Part shown: positions 48,229 to 59,200 of the stretch, one piece after another | Position numbering within the stretch: the first letter of the stretch is position 1 | Layout: each line of letters opens with the position of its first letter | The notes under the pieces: model-generated | What the model saw: only the letters and a program-made list of their open reading frames with translations | Database searches by the model: none | Told to the model about the DNA's origin: nothing | Translations under genes and position numbers: made by a program | Assembly: GCF_041381155.1 (NCBI RefSeq) | Contig: NC_091139.1 | Coordinates: 7,502,383-7,566,382, forward strand | Reading direction: 5' to 3' | DNA from: Argopecten irradians | Lineage: Eukaryota > Mollusca > Bivalvia > Pectinida > Pectinidae | DNA length: 64,000 nucleotides

Positions 48229-50257
48229 ATTTGATATGCCATTGCCTTTAGGCGAGTGCCATATCAAATTATTTAATGAGTTTGATAAACTTCATGTTAC
48301 ATAGTCACGAGTGTAACATTCTATTTATCACATACCTCTTATTAACAGAAAAATAAGTGAAACTTTTTAATTTTATCTCTATAGGAAACAGTAGAAGTCC
48401 GGCTCGGATATGAATTTTTCGTCTACTGAGACAATCATCCGACGTTATATAATTAGATTATGGCGTCAAAGCTATCTGTGACGTCACATTATAGTGTTTT
48501 TACACATGTGTCTTACGATATTTATGACATGGCTGTATGACATGGCTAGAAGGGCCAGTAATGATAATAGAATACATCTGGTTATATGGAATTGTCGTTT
48601 GTAGTCATTTAAAAAATATGCCATCATTTTTCGAACCAGCGCGGGCACAAACTTTGAATATTAGTTTGAATATATCTGATAAGACATAACCAGAAACATA
48701 AATACATATATGTATATATAAGTCTCATATACATGTACGTCCTTGAAATAACTTTTTACATAGTTTTACATAGAGATTTATACCAGATTAATTATCATAA
48801 CACCAAAAACATGTTTACATGAATCTTCTTTTCATCAAATGGAACGCAATCTGTGGTATCAGGTGGGTATTAAATTGTGAATTTTCTGTCACTTATGGGG
48901 TCTCCCAGGGTGCAGTTTTGGTCCGATTCTTGTTTGTACGTGTATACTCTATATCAATTATTTACCCCATATTTTGCTGATTACAGTATTTTGTATGCGT
49001 TCCCTATAACAATTATTAATCGACATACATCCTATGTATCATAGACATAACACTGAAAACTGATTATATCTTGTAACAGAACAGAGAACCATGAAACGGG
49101 ATCATATATAATTACTCATCAATATAGGCAAGCCAATTTCAAAACAATTACAACGCAGCGTAAAGATAAAATATGAACATCTACATCTATTGTATGGCTC
49201 TTAATAATGAAATGATATGATCTATATATGCACGGTCTATGGTATATATCTGTTTTAATCTGATGAGTGGTATTTTTATATAATAGAGTTTGAGACGTTA
49301 TACATTAAAAAAAAAACGGAGTCTTGTGATCAAAATTACAGTTGCATTGTTTGGTATCCATATTAAAAAGTGAAATCCTTCAGCGTGAGAAAATCTAACT
49401 GAGAAGAGCCGCTAGATGGTGACATATTAAATTATTTAAATGATGAAAATATATGCTATTCTATTTCCATGGTCAATGGATTTAATTCAAGATTTAAAAT
49501 CGATGTAAAATTTAGAAATTCTTAGCAACAAACGCGTTCACAGACGTTTAATTTAGTAGAGTCAAAAATTTTCACTTTAAGAAAATCTTCATTTAATAGC
49601 TATAGATATATAGTTAGTTTGTATAGTCCGAGAAAATTTTGGTAATGCGTAACTTCTGTTCATTTATAGATGTTTTATCGTTATGGCTTTAAAGAGTTGA
49701 ATTTGCGAACAATTGTGAATATCGTTTTGTTTAAACAGAAACATATATGTTTCTGGTTTAAAAGCTCGTCATGTGTATTGTTACGTAATAGCTAAATTCA
49801 AGCATTAAAATTATTCATGGTATGGATTTCTATTTCCAAGGGGAAAAAACTATCTTTAAAAAGTTAGTATTATAAAATGCATTAGAGAACCGTAAATAAA
49901 ATGCCAAACCGCGAAACATTAGACACACGAAAAGTATGAGCTATCTTTCTATTTTTACCTTAACAAGTAGTTCGACTTATCTCCCTTTCACTTACTCAAC
50001 TGATAGGTATTTCAAAGAGGCGAACTAAGGGCATTTGACAGATTAATCCATCTAAAATAATTAATATAACCGACTAAGTCTGGATGTGTATGAAACTTTA
50101 TGACTTTCATATTTTGGCTGACTTCGAATTTGTCTGAATTTCAATATCAGATTCACATGAATTCAAAATTTGGTTTACCTGAATATTAATTATCCTTACG
50201 GGACCCAATTTACCTGCGGTACACACCTGAGGACGCCATTTTGAATTAGATGAAAAC
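48229..50257. other. AT-rich intergenic sequence upstream of the GPI-protein gene
   Basis: A small hairpin with TAATTTGATATG and CATATCAAATTA arms lies at 48233-48277. GGACGCCATTTTGAA at about 50231, 15-25 bases before the start codon, is a possible YY1-like promoter site. Otherwise I see no gene or element. Confidence 0.45.
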
Positions 50258-53200
50258 ATGGCGCCCAGTATACAGGGTCTAGCCCTTATTTGTTTAAATT
50301 TGATGCTGGTATGGCGATATGCAGGTAAGCATAACTCGTTCACATATTACTTCTAAATAAGTTGCTGAATTACAGGTAAACCGTAAAGTACAACGACAAC
50401 ATTTCACCTGTTACATACGATATTTGCACCTGTAAACATTACGCGGTTTCTCATTTCATTTCCGGAAGAACAAATTATGAAAACTGCGAGTTTTCTCTTG
50501 AAAATATATCGTAGAATCATATTTATATATATATACATACTTATGCATATGTATGTTAAAAGATAAAACTTATCATATGTTTCCTCTGAAATTGAAGTAC
50601 ATATGATTACTAACTAATCAAAAAACTAAATGACTTGTTCACTGTGGACAGAAACTGGAATATAAGGTGTTTTTGCTTAGAACGAATTCGGTCACACTTA
50701 ATAACGACAACAAAGGACAACAAACGACAACACGTTAAATATAAGGAAAAGTTAGTGACAACACAAGATATGTTATTCAGTACATTAAAATGAATATTTC
50801 TACCAAGTTTTATGAAGATGGTGCAAAAATGAAGGAATTAGAGCGATTTTAATATTCTGAAATCGGCCGCTGGTCAACGATAAATCGAATGACAAGAGGT
50901 TTGCCGTGACGTATTGTCGTTTGTTGTCGTTATTAAGTGTGACCCAACGAATTTACATACCCGGTCTACTATACCTTTCGGTAAAGAAAACAACCATTTT
51001 CTGTCTAAAAGTCTTTTGAGCTACAATGCAGCTAGTTTTTGCTTTGAAGAGATATTAGCTTGAGTTTAAGATTTTGTGAAAGTTTACTCCAACAATGTTT
51101 GAGTTTAGACGATGAGAAACTTCTGAGATGTATTGCACATCAGAAGTTTCTCAATATCTAGATCTAATATTATTGGATTAGTGAAAGTTGTGATCATCAG
51201 ATTTTTGAAAAAATATAAGATTTTTAGTAAGATTTCCTAAACAGATGTTTGGAGTGTAATAATCATAACTGTAACAGGAGTGGAGAAAATGTTAGGCCCG
51301 GATTCGAACCCAGGACGTCCGAACACTAGCCAAATGCTCTACCACTGAGCTACTTGGTCACCAATGATCAACCCAGTCCAATTTCTCTACATAACTATAA
51401 ATACATCATGAAGTGTAACGTTGTATCATTAGACAAATATATAGGCATGACCAGTTAAGAGAAGACTGCGGTGGTAGAGTGGTTAAGATTTAGCAAAATT
51501 TTAATCCTATGTGTCGCAGTTGCCACTAGGTACTGACCACTGGTCGGTGGTTTTCTCTGAGTACTCTGCCTTAATTTCCTCAACCAACAAATCTGGCACA
51601 TCCTTACATGGCTTGGGCCGTTAAGTAATAGGACATTACATTAACAAAAAATCATCAAAGGGGGATCATTTTAAATGTATACCAATTTTAGAAAGGAGAG
51701 GCAGGTATTAAGTTTGTGTGTAAGATGGCTATATGCGACAATAAAAAGACTGGCATATGGTCACATAAAATATCCTAAATAACATATCAATGTGACAGAC
51801 TTATATAGAATATTCATAACAGTTGGTCAATATATATCTATCTATAAATAGTTGTATGAAGTTTATTTTTGCATTGAAATATATTGCATGATTTTAATTG
51901 TCCCAGTATCACAAGTTCCAAAACAACCCTGTGTTATCCCTGAGGAATACCATGGCGACTGGTATACACGCGAAGCCGGTGTGGACACACAGACGATCGT
52001 CAATGCCGAGAAATGGGAGATACAAGGCAGCAATGCTAAGACCCTTGAGTGTACAGACTTGCACATCCATCCCTTCACTGGTATCACTATACAGGATGGA
52101 CGTAACGCTACCATGCTGATGAAGGAAATGTAAGATTTCTAAATTCTTAATAAGTACTTGTTAAATTTGAATTTTTGGATTTAAAAAATTCAATTCGTCC
52201 TTGCTGGATTTCAATTATATTGTTATTTCCTTTAATGTTTTGACCTGCTCTTTAGCAGTGTAAACATGTGTATAAACTTTAAAGATGCTCCACTGCAGAC
52301 TTAGCATAAATGATGTTCATCTCATGAACAATAATTTGTGTTTAATCATGTAGTATATGTCTAATTAACACAAAAAGTAATATGAAATAATTTATTTTGC
52401 TTTTGGTGCATGTGCAATCATTAGTTCATTCCATATAGGACATAGTGCCACAGAATTTTCCTCTATTTCATTGTTTTCTATGAAAAAGCATTATGTTAAA
52501 AGTTTCAAAATCATATCATAATGATTTAAATAAATCTCTTGGTGAATAAAAGAAAAACAAATCAATCTATTATTAAACCTTTTTTTCCCCAAAATGCTTT
52601 TGTTAACATTTTTTTCATTCCTACTAGAAGAATTTTCAAAACAGAATATGAACTTGTTTTTTCTGCTAGTAGATTTAAGTATAGATCTGTCTATTTTATT
52701 GCTACTTTTACTTGCGCAGGAACGTAGACCCTGGTACCACAGTTTGTTTTTTCTGTTTGGATGTGTTGTGGAGGACACCAAACATTCTACAGTATAGGAA
52801 AGGTAAGTTTATTCTTTACCTATACACCTGACTCTAGGATCTTGAAACAATCTTTGATTGTGAGTGTTTAAGTCTAAACTTAAGACTAGACTTCAGACTG
52901 CTTCATGATCTTGGAGCCTGGCTCTAGGATCATGGAAGAATCTTAGACTTTTGGCTTAGCGTATCATTAATGATATATAACGTTTAGTAACATCATCCTT
53001 GATTGGCTAAGTTTAAAACGAAGTTTTATGATCCTGGAGCCTGATTTTATTACGTTAACTTCACAGTGTAATTTATGTGTTTCATGATTTATTAGTTATT
53101 CCCCATCTCCTGTTATCCTCAACACTGAACTTATATAAGAATATTGATTGTCGTCAATCTACAGGTAAATCTGTCTATCAAACCCACCTGTATGTGGACT

Positions 53201-56200
53201 AGGAAAAAATGGTCAACAGCTAAGTGGTCTTTTACAAAATGTGTCGAAATTAACCATTTGGGACCCGATGAAAGTTGTCTTATTAAACAGGTGGTCTTTA
53301 TACAAAGGTGGTCACTAATTCAGGATTTACAGTAATAGGAAAGTAATGTTCTGGCATATCTAAATTCAACATACGTGGCATTGGTTATAAAAAAAACCTT
53401 TTAACTTACGGGGTTTAATTTCAATTTTTTCCCCTTTATTTTTCAGAGGACTGTGTCAGGTCTGGTTCTGGGTTTGATATCAGCTTGAACACATCTTGTA
53501 AAGGCATGAAACATGACTACGGTCTTCCCACTACTGACGACGCCATTACCATGTTCCGTAAGTATCTTAATTAATTACCAATTACCTATGTGATTGAGTG
53601 TTGGCTGAAAATGATTCCATATGACTGTCAGAACACAGATGTTTGGTTATTGTAAGCGGTGGTAAATTTTGTTTCGTAGGATACTGAGAAAGGGCGTAGT
53701 CTACACAGTTGTGGTTATGTCTTTACAAAAACGTTGCTGTATTGTAGGTATTGAGTCTCCTAAATGTATTTTTGATAGGTAGCCACCAGCTACTACCACA
53801 GGGTCATGTTAAACAGCAAATCAACACTGAAAGCAATAATAACTCCCTGTAACTTAAAAGATGTCAAGTCCTTATGTACTGCAAATAGTATTACACAGGT
53901 AATACCTAAAACACTTTTAACAGTTAAGCTACTATATGGGTTCGTCAAATCAAATACATAAAATTTTATACATGTTTGTATTCCAATGTAGGTCTGGCTC
54001 CGAAGAAGGTGAACTGCATTTCCACATTTGAAGGAGTGTACCAGTTTTCGTATGAAGTGGACGTTGGTGGCGGTGGTATCTGTAACAACCCCCTCAGTAA
54101 GATTGAAGCTTGTCAGGATCCCGGATCAGCTTACGTCGACAACGAAGTCTTCATGATGACTTACGCAAAATGTCCAGATGTCTCCACATCCAGGAATGAA
54201 CGTAAGTCTACAGAGTACTCACTTCACCCCTAAAAACTTCATTGTGGGCTGTGTACTGTAGGACCAGTAGGCTGGTTATACCATTGTTAATTTCTCAGAA
54301 TCAATATCAACAACAACAACAACAAATATTAGCAAATTAAGTGTCTACCAAGGCCTAAGGTAAATAAAATGAAAAGTAATTCTATCTGGATTGGTCTGAT
54401 ACCGTTTAGGGTGATATGAAATTCAGTAACATTTTCAGGCTTTATTTCCCTATTTAATTACAATAACTGTGATTTCAGTTGGTTACAATAACTGTGATTT
54501 CAGTTAATTACAATAACTGTGATTTCAGTTGGTTACAATAACTGTGATTTCAGTTGGTTACAATACCTGTGATTTCAGTTAGTTACAATAACTGTGATTT
54601 CAGTTAGTTACAATAACTGTGATTTCAGTTGGTTACAATAACTGTGATTTCAGTTGGTTACAATAACTGTGATTTCAGTTGGTTACAATAACTGATTTCA
54701 GTTGGTTACAATACCTGTGATTTCAGTTAGTTACAATACCTGTGATTTCAGTTAGTTACAATAACTGTGATTTCAGTTGGTTACAATAACTGTGATTTCA
54801 GTTGGTTACAATACCTGTGATTTCAGTTGGTTACAATAACTGTGATTTCAGTTGGTTACAATACCTGTGATTTCAGTTGGTTACAATAACTGTGATTTCA
54901 GTTGGTTACAATAACTGTGATTTCAGTTGGTTACAATAACTGTGATTTCAGTTGGTTACAATAACTGTGATTTCAGTTGGTTACAATAACTGTGATTTCA
55001 GTTGGTTACAATAACTGTGATTTCAGTTGGTTACAATAACTGTGATTTCAGTTGGTTACAATACCTGTGATTTCAGTTGGTTACAATAACTGTGATTTCA
55101 GTTGGTTACAATACCTGTGATTTCAGTTGGTTACAATACCTGTGATTTCAGTTGGTTACAATAACTGTGATTTCAGTTGGTTACAATACCTGTGATTTCA
55201 GTTGGTTACAATAACTGTGATTTCAGTTGGTTACAATAACTGTGATTTCAGTTGGTTACAATACCTGTGATTTCAGTTGGTTACAATACCTGTGATTTCA
55301 GTTGGTTACAATACCTGTGATTTCAGTTGGTTACAATAACCGTGATTTCAGTTGGTTACAATGACCGTGATTTCAGTTGGTTACAATAACCGTGATTTCA
55401 GTTGGTTACAATAACTGTGATTTCAGTTGGTTACAATAACTGTGATTTCAGTTAGTTACAATAACTGTGATTTCAGTTGGTTACAATACCTGTGATTTCA
55501 GTTGTTACAATAACTGTGATTTCAGTAATTACAAAACTGTGATTTCAGTTAGTTACAATAACTGTGATTTCAGTTAGTTACAATAACTGTGATTTCAGTT
55601 GGTTACAATAACTGTGATTTCAGTTGGTTACAATAACTGTGATTTCAGTTGGTTACAATAACCGTGATTTCAGTTGGTTACAATAACCGTGATTTCAGTT
55701 GGTTACAATACCTGTGATTTCAGTTGGTTACAATAACTGTGATTTCAGTTGGTTACAATACCTGTGATTTCAGTTGGTTACAATAACTGTGATTTCAGTT
55801 GGTTACAATAACTGTGATTTCAGTTGGTTACAATAACCGTGATTTCAGTTGGTTACAATACCTGTGGTTTCAGTTGGTTACAATACCTGTGATTTCAGTT
55901 GGTTACAATACCTGTGATTTCAGTTGGTTACAATACCTGTGTTTTCAGAAACTCGTTACCAATGTATGGGTACCTGGTTTGCCAGGAGAAGTGGACGAGG
56001 GTACACCTACGCTGCCATTGCTGATACAGTGGAAAAGGACACAAGAGAAAAGTTCAAATGTCTCGTAAGTTTACACCACCAAAGATTTGATTATTTGATA
56101 TCTTCTATATTCTTATTTATCATAATTATATTTCCATTTACAACATCCTGATGTAAAGATACAATTCCCCAGATCAATAACTCTAATTTAACTCATACCT

Positions 56201-59200
56201 ATGGCATTAGACCTGTTGCTATTAGAGCTCTAGAATAATCCTCATATTGAAAATATTATTTTCTGGCTACAATATTTATCTTTATCTGTGAACAGATGAC
56301 CTTGAAGAACCAGAAAGACGCTAACAACCAGATCCGTTGGGTGATGTCCAGGTTTCCGGATTGTTCCAAACTCAACAGTATCTACAATGGTCCAACAAAG
56401 TTTGTCCTCACTAGAAGTAAGTTATACGATACTTCTAGGCTGTTTATTTTAGGTGAAATGCCTTCTTTGTACGCCAGACATATTATCTGACATTCAACAT
56501 TTGTGTTGTGGGAAAATTTGAAAAAGATTTCAACAAAAAAATATTTATAATAGACCTCTGAAAACAAAAAGCCTTAAATTTGACTGTTCCTGTAAAACAT
56601 TTCATTAAAGAAAGAATCCACAGAAAGACTGCTATTTTATTCAATATATTCTTGAATATTTTCCCTTATATAGTTGCTATGAAAACTTGGATGAAATTCT
56701 TAATTTTCGAAAAAGAAATTAAAAACATTATGCTAGCACTAAGTTGAAGTAATGAAGCAATATGTTTGCAGCCTAAAAATGATGTTTTATTATGTCTTTT
56801 GTATACTAAGAAATAAAATATTTCTTTTCCGCTCAGTTCCTCCTGTATCCGACTACATGACCCCGAAATGTAACCTCCCCAGAAACATCACTGGGACCTG
56901 GTTTACACAGGGATCAGCCTACAGGTCCAACGTCAAGATTAACGAGACACACATCACATTCCACACTGCCATCAACGAGTTTGAGTACCAGGAAGTGTTC
57001 TACTCATGTCAACAAACACTTGGTACTCGCTTCCTCATGACTAAGGTCACAGTCGGCAAATGGTGAGTTATCTCCCTTGGTTTTCAATGTTTAATGAGAG
57101 ATTTCTGGTTAATTGAAGATTTTTAATTAGATGTATTCTCTATTTTTTGTAGAGTATTATGAACAGTAAAAATATTCAAGATTCTCTGTATGATACTCAA
57201 TATATGCTTTTATGTAAATTTAAAAGAAAGAAAAAAAAGAAGCTCGTATAATGATGACAATCAGATATGAATCTTTCTGATTGTTTTTCCAAGAGTGTTT
57301 CATGTGAATATCCTTGTTGTTCCAGTGAGAAGGACTTCGTGTGTTTTGACCTGATGCCAAGACATCACAGTATTGTGAGATACAGAGTTGGAAAACCAAA
57401 CCGACTGACAGAGGACGAGAAAGCCGACCCCAACTACCTCACGAAGAAGTTCCGTGAGGCTTGTAGCTGGATGTCCTTCACCTTCAATCGTGATGACACA
57501 GACTGGAAATATAACGTCCTTATTTGTAAGTATAATGTAGTGTGATGTATTATATAGTATAGATGTCCTGATGTATGTCAGCCTGATAATGGAGGCCACA
57601 GTGGTCAAGTGGTTAAGATGTTCAGACATTCTACCTCTAACAGTCCACCTGACCTGTGGGCAGTGTGGGTCAGTGTCTAATACTGACCACTTGTTGGTGG
57701 TTTTCCTGCTGGTACTCTGACTTTTTCTCTACATCTTTGACTGGGCACACTCTTTATGGATGTTAAATTAATAGGACTTCAAACTCAATTGAATAATTCA
57801 TCAATCATGATGTAAAAGTCAGCCACATTTAAGATATCCGATTTATTCTTTAAAATCAAAATTTCTTTATCACATACATTTTGATTTTTGCCCTGATGTA
57901 TATGAAAAATTGCTTTTACGACCTGTTTATTATACATTGTGCCATCTCTAACATTACTGTATGGTATCGTATCGTTTGTCTGATTTCAGTGAACCCTCCC
58001 TCCCCTGTGCCATGTCCTGTTGCCGGTAGATACCAGTTTGAACAGATGGCGGCACGTGAAGAAGAGAAATACTCCACTCGTATCCGTGGTGTTACTGACA
58101 AACCTCGTGTCCAAGTCGACTGTAGAATCATCGTATCGGAAATGAAGTCATGCTCCAACGACATGACAAAAATCGAGGTTGACGCAGAGTACTGTGAGAC
58201 CGTGGATTATCGAGGTCGACCCATCGGAGAGTATGGTAAGTTAGTCATAGTACTTGATATAAAAATGTTGTCACTTTATTGATTCACTTATTCACCCCTA
58301 AAAATTCAAAATGAACTGTTCCAAACCTTTGAATAAGAAGAGTTCAAATGGGTCGTCAGGGGTGAACGAGTTTAGTTTGGACAAATGAGCTATTATCTGT
58401 ATACAAAATGAAAGTGTGTTTCAATAAGAAACATAATATACAATCTTAATTTGAGATATATTTAAGCATTGATGTCACTATTTTTTAATTTCATTGGGGT
58501 ATGAAAAAAATTTGTTTGCAAATTGTGAATCTGCATAGCAGATTCTCACAAAAGTTTGCAAACAATTTTTTTTTCATAACCCGATGAAATTAAAAAAAAG
58601 TTATATCAATACTTATAATTAATTTTATACTCTATTTGTTAAAATGAAGTTTGTTTAAATGTAACATTATAGTGGTTTTTCAAGGGATTTTTTTTTCAAA
58701 ATCAATACGCAACGTCAATGTCTCTATTGTGACGTCACGATAACGTCGAGGTTTCGCGCCATTCTCGGATTTTTTTTCATAGTGGTATGCAAAAAAATAT
58801 TGGCCAATCAGAAAGCCAGATTTGGTATGAAAACAAAGAAAAATTAATTCTAAGATTATGTACATTTTCAGCAAAGATTATTTATAGGATCAATGTTTTA
58901 ATACACTCTAAATGCTGAAGTAAAAATAGATTTAAGATAAAAATCCAGAAAGCTGAGACATCTCAATGATTAATGCACAAGTTACATTTCTGTGCACCAT
59001 TCAAGACCAAACTTCAGTTTATTATTTCCATTTAACCTTGAGCTGAAGTATTGGGATCAATTGATAGGTCAGTAACAGTAACCAATCTTTAGGTATAGTG
59101 GCAATATGAGTAATGATTACCCTGAAGTGACCTGATGTTACTTTACAGACGTGTCTGATCACATCCTGATGTGTGTTGGGTTCTGGATGGAAGACTACAG

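Noticed and set aside
47907-48267. Frames of 97 and 91 codons on opposite strands
   Set aside because: They coincide with the family E MITE and its terminal inverted repeats; no homology is recognised.
51290-51367. Working tRNA-Thr gene on the minus strand
   Set aside because: The D arm and B box are good, but the acceptor strands do not pair and the anticodon and T stems have mismatches. A SINE head or pseudogene is more likely.
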